A DNA stretch of 64,000 nt from Chitinophaga parva. GTDB taxonomy: Bacteria; Bacteroidota; Bacteroidia; Chitinophagales; Chitinophagaceae. The notes beneath the pieces were generated by a model, which did no database searches, was not told the origin of the DNA, and saw only the letters and a list, made by a program, of their open reading frames with translations. The position numbers were made by a program, and so were the translations under genes. The stretch spans positions 682,001 through 746,000 of the forward strand of contig NZ_QCYK01000001.1 of assembly GCF_003071345.1 (NCBI RefSeq), given 5' to 3'. Below, piece by piece: positions 51,257-59,820 of the stretch. Positions within the stretch are counted from its first letter, which is position 1; each line of letters starts with the position of its first letter.

Positions 51257-51264
51257 CAAATTTA
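51257..51264 (-). promoter_or_regulatory. -7 box of the M28-like gene
   Basis: TAAATTTG on the minus strand is a full TAnnTTTG match, 27 bases before the TTG start at 51229. No -33 partner seen. Confidence 0.55.
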
Positions 51265-51434
51265 CGGGAAAGCCGGCACGGGATCGCTATAAAAACGCAG
51301 GTCCGGCACCGTTTGTTTTATAGGGGAAGGTGTCTGGCAAACCTTTTTGTGACAATCCTCCTGTTCCCGGCCCTGCATTCGATCAAATACCTGCGATATT
51401 CCGGGCCGGTGGTGTTTTTTGAAGGGTGATACCT

Positions 51435-51442
51435 TATTTTTG
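51435..51442 (+). promoter_or_regulatory. -7 box of gcvT
   Basis: TATTTTTG matches TAnnTTTG, 39 bases before the ATG at 51482. A TTTG lies only 13 bases upstream, too close for the usual -33 box. Confidence 0.55.
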
Positions 51443-51481
51443 CGGCCTGATCGCGGTACAACAAAAACAATTTCCAGCTTT

Positions 51482-52567
51482 ATGAAGCAAACACCCTTTA
51501 CGCAGCAACACCTGGCCCTGGGGGCAAAAATGGCGCCATTTGCCGGCTACAACATGCCTATTTCTTACACGGGCATCAATGACGAACATGCGGCAGTGCG
51601 CAACAACGCCGGCGTTTTCGACGTAAGCCACATGGGCGAGTTCATACTGAAAGGCCCGGACGCCCTGGACCTCATCCAGCGCGTAACCAGCAATGACGCT
51701 TCCAAACTCACTGCCGGAAAGGCCCAGTACAGCTGCCTGCCCAATGACCAGGGGGGTATTGTGGACGACCTGCTGGTGTACTGCATTGAGGAAAACAAAG
51801 TATACATGCTGGTGGTGAATGCCAGCAATATTGAAAAGGACTGGGAATGGATCGCAAAGCATAACACGGCCAACGTGGAAATGCACAACATCTCCGACAA
51901 AACCTGCCTGCTGGCCATCCAGGGCCCCAATGCCACGGCCATACTGCAGCCCCTGACCAACGTGGACCTGGCGAACCTGAAATATTACACTTTTGCCAAG
52001 GGCACTTTTGCAGGAGTGGACAACGTGATCGTGAGCGCTACCGGGTATACTGGCGCCGGCGGTGTGGAAATTTATTTTGAAGACAAGGACGGTAGCGCAG
52101 ACAAGATCTGGACCGCCATCTTTGAAGCCGGCGGCCCCAAAGGCCTGAAACCCATTGGCCTGGGCGCCCGTGACACCCTGCGCCTGGAAATGGGCTTCTG
52201 CCTGTATGGCAATGACATTGACGATACCACCAGCCCCCTGGAAGCAGGCCTGGGCTGGATCACCAAATTCACCAAAGACTTCACGGCCCGTAATATTATT
52301 GAAGCCCAGAAGCAAAGCGGTATCCGGCAAAAGCTGGTGGGCTTTGAAATGGTGGACAAGGGCATTCCCCGCCACGACTACGCCATTGTAGATGCCGCGG
52401 GCAATAACATAGGCCGGGTAACTTCCGGCACCCAGAGCCCCACCCTGGGCAAGGCCATTGGCCTGGGCTATGTAGCCCTGCCCCATGCCGCCCTGGACAG
52501 CGAGATTTATATTTCCGTACGGGATAAGCAATTGAAAGCCAGGGTGGTGAAGTTGCCCTTTGCTTAA
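51482..52567 (+). CDS. gcvT: Glycine cleavage system aminomethyltransferase (T protein)
   Basis: A 361-residue T protein. [17 protein letters not shown] and FDVSHMGEF open it, [16 protein letters not shown] and [15 protein letters not shown] follow, and [17 protein letters not shown] is the typical folate-site end. It releases ammonia and makes methylenetetrahydrofolate from the aminomethyl-lipoyl H protein. gcvH and gcvP are not nearby. A heptad repeat begins 3 bases after its stop codon. Confidence 0.96.
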   Translation: MKQTPFTQQHLALGAKMAPFAGYNMPISYTGINDEHAAVRNNAGVFDVSHMGEFILKGPDALDLIQRVTSNDASKLTAGKAQYSCLPNDQGGIVDDLLVYCIEENKVYMLVVNASNIEKDWEWIAKHNTANVEMHNISDKTCLLAIQGPNATAILQPLTNVDLANLKYYTFAKGTFAGVDNVIVSATGYTGAGGVEIYFEDKDGSADKIWTAIFEAGGPKGLKPIGLGARDTLRLEMGFCLYGNDIDDTTSPLEAGLGWITKFTKDFTARNIIEAQKQSGIRQKLVGFEMVDKGIPRHDYAIVDAAGNNIGRVTSGTQSPTLGKAIGLGYVALPHAALDSEIYISVRDKQLKARVVKLPFA

Positions 52568-52570
52568 GAT

Positions 52571-52788
52571 CGTACAACGTACAGCGTACAACGTACAACG
52601 TACAAAGATATCCGGAGGTACAGGATAGGGTGAATGGCCCTGGTCGTGTACCTCTTGTTTTTTCAGGGCGTGGAGGGCTTACCGGCATTTTGGGGGGCGT
52701 ACGTTGTACGTTGTACGCTGTACGTTGTACCTTGTACGTTTTTCCAGCAAACTCGTACATTATACTTTGTACATCGTACCTTGTAGCG
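52571..52788. repeat. Heptad inverted-repeat element, GTAC family, copy 3, three arms
   Basis: Left arm (52571-52605): CGTACAA, CGTACAG, then CGTACAA three times. Second arm (52697-52738), opposite sense: GCGTACG, TTGTACG, TTGTACG, CTGTACG, TTGTACC, TTGTACG. After 15 unrelated bases a third, more worn arm (52754-52788) is again in the first sense: CGTACAT, TATACTT, TGTACAT, CGTACCT, TGTAGCG. The spacer between arms one and two is 91 bases. Longest and most regular element of the window. Confidence 0.9.
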
Positions 52789-52850
52789 TACTTTTAGCGT
52801 TCTATGCCAGATTGACCACAACGTTCTGAAAAAATTTAACCGTATCATTG

Positions 52851-53324
52851 ATGCCTACCATTCATCTGACCACCGTTATTCACGCGCCGCTGGAGCGGGT
52901 CTTTGACCTGAGCCGCAGTATTACGCTGCACAAGCGCAGTATGGAGCACACCCGGGAAGTGGCCGTGAAAGGCCGGACCAGTGGGCTTATTGACTATAAC
53001 GAAACCGTAACCTGGCAGGCCAAACACCTGGGCCGGGTGCGGGAAATGACGGTAAAGATCACCGCCATGCAGCCCTGGCACTTCTTCCGGGACGAAATGA
53101 CCAAAGGGCCTTTCCGGGAGTTTAGCCATGAGCATCATTTTAAAGAGATAGGTAATGGTACCGTGGCCATTGATGTGCTGAACTATTCCATTCCTTACGG
53201 TAAGCTGGGAGAGTGGTTCAACCAGTTGTTCCTGGTGCGCTACATGACCAACCTGCTCAGGCTGCGCAACCAGACCATCAAGGATTTTGCGGAATCGGAA
53301 AAGTGGAGGGTGGTGCTGGACTAG
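52851..53324 (+). CDS. SRPBCC-fold ligand-binding protein
   Basis: A 157-residue protein of the START/SRPBCC fold, of the kind sometimes labelled cell-division inhibitor: TTVIHAPLERVFDLSRSI at the start, then TVKITAMQPWHFFRDEM and GKLGEWFNQLFLVRYMTNLL at the C-terminal helix. It should bind a hydrophobic ligand; which is unknown. The ATG at 52851 is used. A TACTTTTA near 52789, partly formed by the repeat, might be its -7 box. Confidence 0.82.
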   Translation: MPTIHLTTVIHAPLERVFDLSRSITLHKRSMEHTREVAVKGRTSGLIDYNETVTWQAKHLGRVREMTVKITAMQPWHFFRDEMTKGPFREFSHEHHFKEIGNGTVAIDVLNYSIPYGKLGEWFNQLFLVRYMTNLLRLRNQTIKDFAESEKWRVVLD

Positions 53325-53349
53325 CCATATTATAACCGATTAATTAATA

Positions 53350-53378
53350 GCCTGCCAGCCGCACTGGCGGAGGCAGGC
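53350..53378. repeat. GC-rich inverted repeat before comB
   Basis: GCCTGCC and GGCAGGC enclose a core with CCAG/CTGG that also pairs. No T run follows, so it is not a typical terminator. Confidence 0.5.
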
Positions 53379-53393
53379 CAGATTTTCAAGTGA

Positions 53394-54122
53394 ATGAGTG
53401 AATCCAACAAGCCGCGCCTGGAGGTGTGTATGTCGCCGGCACTGCTGCATTTGTATGATGTTAAAGACAGCATTGTAGTTATTATTGATGTATTGCGCGC
53501 CACCTCTACCATTTGTACGGCGCTGTACAATGGGGCTGCCCGCATTATCCCCGTAGCGGATGTGGCCGAGTGCGTGCGCATAGGCCAGGCCCTGGGCGCC
53601 ATCACCGCCGGGGAGCGCGACGGTAAGATTGCGGAAGGCCTGCAATACGGCAACTCGCCTTTTGAATATCCCCGCTCCTTTGTAGAAGGCAAAACCGTGG
53701 TGCTCACCACCACTAACGGGACCAAGCTGCTGCATATGGCCAAAGACGCCAGGCAGATCATTACCGGCTCTTTCCCTAACCTGAGCGCGGTATGTGATTA
53801 CCTGGTGAGCCGGCAACAGCATGTGATCCTGGGCTGCGCCGCCTGGAAAGACCGGGTGAATATGGAAGATACCCTCTTTGCCGGGGCCGTGGTAAGCCGC
53901 ATCCGCGATCATTTCCAGGTAAATTGCGACTCTGCCCTGCTGGCAGAACAGGCCTACCTGAGCGGTAAACACGACCTGTTTGAGTTCATGCGGGGGGCTA
54001 CCCACTTCAAGCGCCTGATCGGCTTCGGCCTGGAAAAGGATGTGCGTTACTGCCTTACGCCGGATAGCGCACCCGTACTGCCGCTGCTGGTGAATAACGA
54101 ACTCATCGCTTTCCAGGGATAA
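53394..54122 (+). CDS. comB: 2-phosphosulfolactate phosphatase (ComB)
   Basis: A 242-residue ComB-family protein: VVIIDVLRATSTICTAL near residue 25, then the GERDGKIAEGLQYGNSP segment, VVLTTTNGTKLL and GCAAWKDRVNMEDTLFAG. In methanogens ComB makes sulfolactate for coenzyme M. In Bacteroidota no coenzyme M is known, so the natural role is open; sulfonate metabolism is one possibility. It follows the SRPBCC gene by 69 bases. Confidence 0.9.
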   Translation: MSESNKPRLEVCMSPALLHLYDVKDSIVVIIDVLRATSTICTALYNGAARIIPVADVAECVRIGQALGAITAGERDGKIAEGLQYGNSPFEYPRSFVEGKTVVLTTTNGTKLLHMAKDARQIITGSFPNLSAVCDYLVSRQQHVILGCAAWKDRVNMEDTLFAGAVVSRIRDHFQVNCDSALLAEQAYLSGKHDLFEFMRGATHFKRLIGFGLEKDVRYCLTPDSAPVLPLLVNNELIAFQG

Positions 54123-54168
54123 TTGGATGATAGAGTAGTATAAATCGAATAATTTTCAATACATTCAT

Positions 54169-54196
54169 CGGGCCGGCATTTCTTTGTGCCGGCCCG
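54169..54196 (+). terminator. Hairpin terminator after comB
   Basis: CGGGCCGGCA and TGCCGGCCCG form a perfect 10-base stem with an 8-base loop; TGTTATTTCT follows. Confidence 0.75.
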
Positions 54197-54264
54197 TGTT
54201 ATTTCTGTGTTAGCCGGGGGGTGAATGTGACCCTTGGGCTGGCCGATTTTCGAAATTTTATGTT

Positions 54265-54272
54265 TACTTTTG
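54265..54272 (+). promoter_or_regulatory. -7 box of the SNF2 helicase gene
   Basis: TACTTTTG matches TAnnTTTG, 73 bases before the ATG at 54346. No TTTG at the usual distance upstream. Confidence 0.55.
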
Positions 54273-54345
54273 TGGATTGCCTTTTCACAACCTGCTAACT
54301 TTTTTAGTTAACCCGCGTTGTGAAGAAAAATGGCAATGGATTACT

Positions 54346-57300
54346 ATGTCACTGCCCCATTTGCTGAAATACGTTTATAACAATGGTACCGACGAGGTGA
54401 TTCGCCGGGGCAAACGTATTTTCTCTACAGGCGGGGTGGAGCTCCTGGATGCCGATCCGCTGCTGAAGGTGGCCAATTTCCGGGTGAAAAGCGATACCCA
54501 CGCCAATTTTTATAAAGTAACGATCAGCAAGTACAACGAGTCGTCCAACATGTCGATCCGTTGCCAATGCCCTTACAACCTGGGCGACATTTGCCGGCAT
54601 GAGGCTGCTGCCTTGTTCAGCCTGCAGGAAATGCTGGATAAAAATCACTTCGATACGTTTGATACCACTTTTGACCAGCGCCACACGCTGATCAAAATGA
54701 AATTCATAGACCTCAAGACGATCAAGCTGCTCACTTCGCAGGCGATCTTTGCAGAGGCCGAAAAAATACTGCGCCACCACACCGCAAAGATCATCCTGGC
54801 CAAGGATGAGCGGGTGGAAGCCTCCCTGAAGGCAGACGGCCAGGAATACCCCCTGATCTTCCAGCGCAACGAAGAGCGTTTCTTTGATACCCACTGCACC
54901 TGCGATGAGCATGGACATGCACTCTGCGTGCACAAAACCGCCCTGTTCCTGCAACTGTTACAGAAGAACGGGCCTTATTATTTTGACACGCTGCGCAACT
55001 GGGATAAAGAAAAGAACAAACTGCTGGCCATTTACGGCTACTCTCTCAATGATAACCTGGAAGGCAAGTTCACCTTCACCTACATGGACGGCAAGCCCTT
55101 CCTGCGCGTACTGGACCCCTCTATAAAAAGAGTGGAAGCCCCCGTGGCCAATGCCAACGCAGCTCCGCCGCAAGCGGTGGCCAATGGTGCTGCCATGGAT
55201 GAACCCGTGCTGGGCAACCGACGCCTGGGCGTGGTGTGGAATGCCAATGAAAAGCTGTTCCCCTATTTTAAGGTAGACCTGATCAATGGCGAAACCAACG
55301 ATGAGGAAACGGAATACGTGTCCTTCATCAACAAGCTGGATCTTACCAAGTACATCGATTTTTACCAATACAAAGAAGCGGACCGGGAGCTTATCACGCC
55401 CATCCGCAAACTGCAACAAAGCGAGATAAGCAAGTACCTGAGCAAAAACTCCCCTTTTGCAGGCATCTGGGAAAACATCACTACCAATGATGAAGACCTG
55501 CCCGCAGAAACCAAGGACCTGATCCTGGAGTACCTGCATCCCAAGGTACAAAAACTGCTGCCCCAGCTGGAAGGCCAGCGTCTTAACTTTTACCTGCCGG
55601 ACCGCCAGCAGTTTAAGACGAAGAACATCATTCCCGTAACCATGGCGCCCAACCCGCTGAAGCTGCAGTTCCGTACCCGGATCAATGACAGCGGCATTGC
55701 GGTGAGCTGCTGGGTACTGGTAGACCTGGAATGGGTGAATGTATCGGCCAACGAGTGGGCCAGCCCGCTGTTATTCCTGTACAATAAAACACTGTACGCT
55801 TTTGAGAACGCGAAAGACAGCCAGTATATAGCCCGCTTTATGGAGCAAGGTACTGTGCAGGTGGCCACGGACGACTGGGGTGATTACCTGCGGGAGTTCC
55901 TGCTGCCGCTCAGCAAGAATTATGACGTGCAGTACGACCGCTCCCTGCTGGCGGAAGTAGACGATATAGTGCCGGAGCCACGGGTATACCTGAAAGAAAT
56001 GGGGGAAACCTTCATTATCCAGCCGGGCTTTGCCTATCATGGCCAGGAGGTGGAGTGGAATGATGAACCGCGCATTACGCTGCAGGAAGGCAGCCGCGTG
56101 CTGATCATCCATCGCAATAAAGAAGCGGAGCAGGCCTTCGTGGAAAAGATCCGCAGCCTGCATACCAACTTTGCAGCGCCGAGCAATAACAACTATTTCT
56201 ACCTGCGCTCCAAGGATGCGCTGAAAAATAACTGGTTCTTCCTGTTCTTTGATACGCTGAAGGACATGAATGTGCGCGTGTTTGGTTTTGATAACCTGCG
56301 CAATTTCAAGTTCAGCAGCCATAAACCGGTGACCAACCTGCAGATCAGTTCCGGCATCGACTGGTTTGATGCGCAGGTGGAGATCCTGTATGGCGATCAG
56401 AAAGTGAGCATCAAGGAGATCAAACAGGCGCTGGTAAATAAGCAGAACTATGTGCAACTGGCAGATGGCTCCCTGGGCCTGCTGCCGGAAGAGTGGCTGC
56501 GTAAATATTCCCTGCTGTTCAAGATCGGCGAGGAAAAGGACAAAGGCTTAAAGCTTTCCAAATACAACTTCAGCGTGATCGATGAACTGTATGAGTTCAT
56601 TGATGATGAAGCGGTGCTGGCAGAGCTGGAAGAGAAACGCAAAAAGCTGCTGAAGTTTGACGAGATCCGCAACGTATCCCTGCCGCACAACCTGCAGGCC
56701 ACGCTGCGCCCTTACCAGGAAAGCGGTTTCCAATGGCTCAACTACCTGGATGAAGTGAAATGGGGCGGCATCCTGGCAGACGATATGGGTCTTGGTAAAA
56801 CCATCCAGGCGCTTACGTTTATCCAGCATTACAAGAACAAGCATAACGGCAAGTGTACGGCCCTGGTGGTGTGCCCCACTACTCTGATCTATAACTGGGA
56901 AAGTGAAATTAAGAAGTTCACCCCGGAAATGACCTACCACATCCATCATGGTGCCACCCGCCTGAAAAAGCAGGAGGAACTGGAGCGCTTTGATATTATT
57001 ATTACCACTTACGGCACCCTGCGCAGTGATGTGCAGTTGCTGATGAAAATAGCGCTGGACTACGTGGTGCTGGATGAAAGCCAGGCCATTAAGAACCCGC
57101 AATCCAAGGTGACCAAGGCCGCACAACTGCTGAACACGCGCAACCGCCTGGCACTGAGCGGTACTCCCATGCAGAACAACACGTTTGATATTTACGCACA
57201 GATGCACTTCCTCAACCCCGGCATGCTGGGGAGTGTGGACTTCTTCCGCAATGAATTTGCCACCCCGATCGACAAGTTCCAAGATGAAGAGCGTAAGGAG

Positions 57301-58095
57301 CATTTGCGTAAGCTGATCTATCCATTCATCCTGCGCCGTACCAAGGAGCAGGTGGCCAAAGACCTGCCAGACAAGATTGAAACGGTGATCTTCTGCGAAA
57401 TGGAAAATGAGCAGCGCCAGATCTATGATGCGTACCGCAATACGTACCGTTCCAAGATCCTGGGCGTGATCGAGGACCAGGGCATGGAACGTTCCCAGCT
57501 TACAATTTTGCAGGGCCTCATGAAGCTGCGCCAGATCTGTGATTCCCCAGCCATCCTGAATGAAGCGGACCAATACCCCAATCATTCTGTGAAGCTGGAT
57601 GAGCTGACGCGCGAGATCGCGGAGAATATCGGCAATCACAAGGTGCTGGTGTTTTCACAGTTCCTGGGTATGCTGGGGCTTATCCGCGGCAAGCTGGAAG
57701 AGTTAGACATTCCCTTTGAATATTTTGATGGCAGCACCTCTACTACGGAGCGTGAGCGCGCTATACAGAATTTCCAGAACAATGATAAATGCAGGGTGTT
57801 CCTGATCTCGTTGAAGGCAGGCGGCGTGGGGCTTAACCTTACGGCGGCGGACTATGTGTACATTGTGGACCCATGGTGGAATCCCGCGGTGGAGCAGCAG
57901 GCGATTGACCGTACACACCGTATTGGCCAGACGAAGAATATTTTCGCGTATCGTATGATCTGTAAGGACACCGTGGAGGAGAAGATATTGCAGCTGCAGG
58001 AGCGGAAGAAATCGCTGGTGAAGGAGATCATTGCAGACGATGCGGGCTTTATCAAGAAACTGACGAAGGAGGATGTGTTGTATTTGTTTAGTTAA
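54346..58095 (+). CDS. SNF2-family helicase with two SWIM zinc fingers
   Basis: A 1249-residue protein. SWIM finger one has Cys73, Cys75, Cys83 and His85 (IRCQCPYNLGDICRHE); a second lies at Cys184, Cys186, Cys194, His196 (HCTCDEHGHALCVH). A long middle region (about 210-780) is of the bacterial SNF2 associated type. The motor has Walker A ADDMGLGKTIQAL near residue 815, the DESQ box in VVLDESQAIKNP, LSGTPMQNN, and the C-terminal lobe with GGVGLNLTAADYVY and DRTHRIGQ. It should translocate on double-stranded DNA and act in repair or transcription. The ATG at 54346 is the first that leads into conserved sequence. Confidence 0.93.
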   Translation: MSLPHLLKYVYNNGTDEVIRRGKRIFSTGGVELLDADPLLKVANFRVKSDTHANFYKVTISKYNESSNMSIRCQCPYNLGDICRHEAAALFSLQEMLDKNHFDTFDTTFDQRHTLIKMKFIDLKTIKLLTSQAIFAEAEKILRHHTAKIILAKDERVEASLKADGQEYPLIFQRNEERFFDTHCTCDEHGHALCVHKTALFLQLLQKNGPYYFDTLRNWDKEKNKLLAIYGYSLNDNLEGKFTFTYMDGKPFLRVLDPSIKRVEAPVANANAAPPQAVANGAAMDEPVLGNRRLGVVWNANEKLFPYFKVDLINGETNDEETEYVSFINKLDLTKYIDFYQYKEADRELITPIRKLQQSEISKYLSKNSPFAGIWENITTNDEDLPAETKDLILEYLHPKVQKLLPQLEGQRLNFYLPDRQQFKTKNIIPVTMAPNPLKLQFRTRINDSGIAVSCWVLVDLEWVNVSANEWASPLLFLYNKTLYAFENAKDSQYIARFMEQGTVQVATDDWGDYLREFLLPLSKNYDVQYDRSLLAEVDDIVPEPRVYLKEMGETFIIQPGFAYHGQEVEWNDEPRITLQEGSRVLIIHRNKEAEQAFVEKIRSLHTNFAAPSNNNYFYLRSKDALKNNWFFLFFDTLKDMNVRVFGFDNLRNFKFSSHKPVTNLQISSGIDWFDAQVEILYGDQKVSIKEIKQALVNKQNYVQLADGSLGLLPEEWLRKYSLLFKIGEEKDKGLKLSKYNFSVIDELYEFIDDEAVLAELEEKRKKLLKFDEIRNVSLPHNLQATLRPYQESGFQWLNYLDEVKWGGILADDMGLGKTIQALTFIQHYKNKHNGKCTALVVCPTTLIYNWESEIKKFTPEMTYHIHHGATRLKKQEELERFDIIITTYGTLRSDVQLLMKIALDYVVLDESQAIKNPQSKVTKAAQLLNTRNRLALSGTPMQNNTFDIYAQMHFLNPGMLGSVDFFRNEFATPIDKFQDEERKEHLRKLIYPFILRRTKEQVAKDLPDKIETVIFCEMENEQRQIYDAYRNTYRSKILGVIEDQGMERSQLTILQGLMKLRQICDSPAILNEADQYPNHSVKLDELTREIAENIGNHKVLVFSQFLGMLGLIRGKLEELDIPFEYFDGSTSTTERERAIQNFQNNDKCRVFLISLKAGGVGLNLTAADYVYIVDPWWNPAVEQQAIDRTHRIGQTKNIFAYRMICKDTVEEKILQLQERKKSLVKEIIADDAGFIKKLTKEDVLYLFS

Positions 58096-58214
58096 TCCCC
58101 GTGGTACAAGGTAGCGATAATGACATTGCAGTTACGGGTGCACGTTTGATGGCCCGGTATTATTAGCAGCTTCCGGTGCATTGCAGGTGGCAACGGCATA
58201 GGGAAGAGATGAAA

Positions 58215-58238
58215 AAAGGAGCGCAGATGCGCCCCTTT
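58215..58238 (-). terminator. Terminator of the porin gene
   Basis: AAAGGAGCGCA and TGCGCCCCTTT pair over 11 bases; on the minus strand a T run follows the stem. Confidence 0.78.
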
Positions 58239-58259
58239 ATTTCATACTGTCTGTTACTG

Positions 58260-59612
58260 TTATAGTCGGAAATTAACCGCGACTATTAAGCGATTTTCAG
58301 TTTTTACAAGGTCTGGTAACCAGCTGGCATCCGGGGCATCGGTGATGAAACCCGTCTGTGAAGTGGTGCCACCGGCACCGGCGAAGTAGGGGATATTGGC
58401 ATTGCGGTGCACGTACTCCAACCGGAAGGTTACGTAGTTGCTCGGCATTACATCAAACGTGGCAGTAAATTGTTTGATGTTAAGGTCTTTGCCAGCCGCA
58501 ATGGCTTTGTCATAGGCATTGGGCTGCGCTGCGGCAGCTGCCGGCACAAAGGACAGGTAGCCGCCGGGGTTGGTCACATAATCTGCACGCAGGGTGAGCG
58601 CCAGTTTATTACGGTCGAACCATACACGATGTGCCAGGGATGAACCGGCCATATAATTATCCCGGGGTTTTATGCCAGGGCCTTTCTGGAAGCCGTAGTG
58701 GTTGTTGAGGCTAAAGGCTGCCTGGGAAATACCGCGGGCGTTGCCATTGTGATAATAACGGCCCACAAAGCTATTGTCGTGGTGGAAGCGATGCACGGCG
58801 GAGAGTACAGTATCGCCGGCGTTATGGGTATCATTGCCGTAGTAGAAGTTAGCCACCACCTGGATGTTTTCATTGGGGCGCCAGTAGTTAGAGTTTCCTA
58901 CACCGGGGTTCTTGCTCCAGCTGTTATAGGTCTGCCAGCCGTTCAGTAACCACAGTTCCGTTTTAAAATTTTTGGTGGGATAAAATTGCAGGCGCGCGCC
59001 CTGGAAATAGAAAGGTGTGAAGTCGCACACCATGCTACGTTGGTAGCTCCAGTTTTCCTGCAGCACATAACTTTCCAGGCCAATGTAAGACATAAAGATC
59101 CCCGCTTCCACGTTCAGCCCGTATTTCACATTGAAGTGGTAACCGGCGGCGGCTTCGCGGATGAGTTTCAGGTTCTGGGTGCCGGCATTGCGGCCGCGGT
59201 TCACGGAGCCATCTGCTTCCTGCACGAGCGGGGTCATAGCGCCGGTTTGCAGCCACAGGCGGCCAATAGCGTTTTTATAATTGCTTTCTACGCCAACGCT
59301 CACCTGGTTCAGCTGGAACTCGTTGGTGCGGCCCATGGAGGAAGAGATGGTTTGGGTGTTGTCTTTGGGGCGTGCAAAATTATAGTTGAAATAACCGTCT
59401 ACCAGCACCGTGCCGGTAAGGATGGTTTCCCCGTTTTTGTCGCGCAACTGCAGCAGGGAGGGATCTGTATTGCGGTTCTGGCCATTGATCCAGCCCAGGT
59501 TCATCCCATCAAAGGGTACTCTGGCGGGCGGCAGGGAGTCCTGTCCGTATGACAAGGCGGCCATGCACAGCGCGGCGCCAGTCAATAGGTTCTTTTTAAT
59601 GTCGATTTTCAT
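58260..59612 (-). CDS. Outer-membrane beta-barrel porin, BBP2 (OmpL-like) type
   Basis: A 450-residue protein with a signal peptide (LLTGAALCMAALSYGQ) and alternating beta strands up to a C-terminal aromatic-type end (NRLIVAVNFRL). Segments such as VDGYFNYNFARPKDN and FRLEYVHRNANIPYF fit the putative beta-barrel porin-2 family. It should be a diffusion channel; the solute is unknown. Porins of this kind are sometimes found beside kdp genes in Bacteroidota; here it is 2.7 kb away from them, with two genes between. Confidence 0.82.
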   Translation of the reverse strand: MKIDIKKNLLTGAALCMAALSYGQDSLPPARVPFDGMNLGWINGQNRNTDPSLLQLRDKNGETILTGTVLVDGYFNYNFARPKDNTQTISSSMGRTNEFQLNQVSVGVESNYKNAIGRLWLQTGAMTPLVQEADGSVNRGRNAGTQNLKLIREAAAGYHFNVKYGLNVEAGIFMSYIGLESYVLQENWSYQRSMVCDFTPFYFQGARLQFYPTKNFKTELWLLNGWQTYNSWSKNPGVGNSNYWRPNENIQVVANFYYGNDTHNAGDTVLSAVHRFHHDNSFVGRYYHNGNARGISQAAFSLNNHYGFQKGPGIKPRDNYMAGSSLAHRVWFDRNKLALTLRADYVTNPGGYLSFVPAAAAAQPNAYDKAIAAGKDLNIKQFTATFDVMPSNYVTFRLEYVHRNANIPYFAGAGGTTSQTGFITDAPDASWLPDLVKTENRLIVAVNFRL

Positions 59613-59709
59613 AAAAGGCTGCTTTTGCAGGTTTGGATGTTGTAGGGTAATGGGATGGCAAAGGGATTGCCAGAAATAGGAGGTAGGGAATGAGACCCGC
59701 GCCAGTAAA

Positions 59710-59745
59710 GGGATTGCGGGGGGTAGAGGGGATTGGTTGGGGGGG
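59710..59745 (+). promoter_or_regulatory. G-quadruplex-type motif upstream of the porin gene
   Basis: Four G runs of 3, 6, 4 and 7 bases are separated by 5, 4 and 7 bases, which fits the G3+N1-7 pattern. It is on the plus strand, the template strand of the minus-strand porin gene, about 100 bases before its start. Folding is not shown. Confidence 0.5.
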
Positions 59746-59820
59746 ACGGCGTGTTACAACCATGCCAAAATGGAAGGGTGGTTTTTCAGAAACGGGAGGT
59801 GTGGAGAGGTGATGATCACC

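Noticed and set aside
52571..52788. CRISPR array
   Set aside because: Units are 7 bases without spacers between them and the arms are inverted; no cas genes are near.
56548..57639. Minus-strand frame (363 residues) inside the SNF2 helicase gene
   Set aside because: Shadow of conserved helicase motifs.
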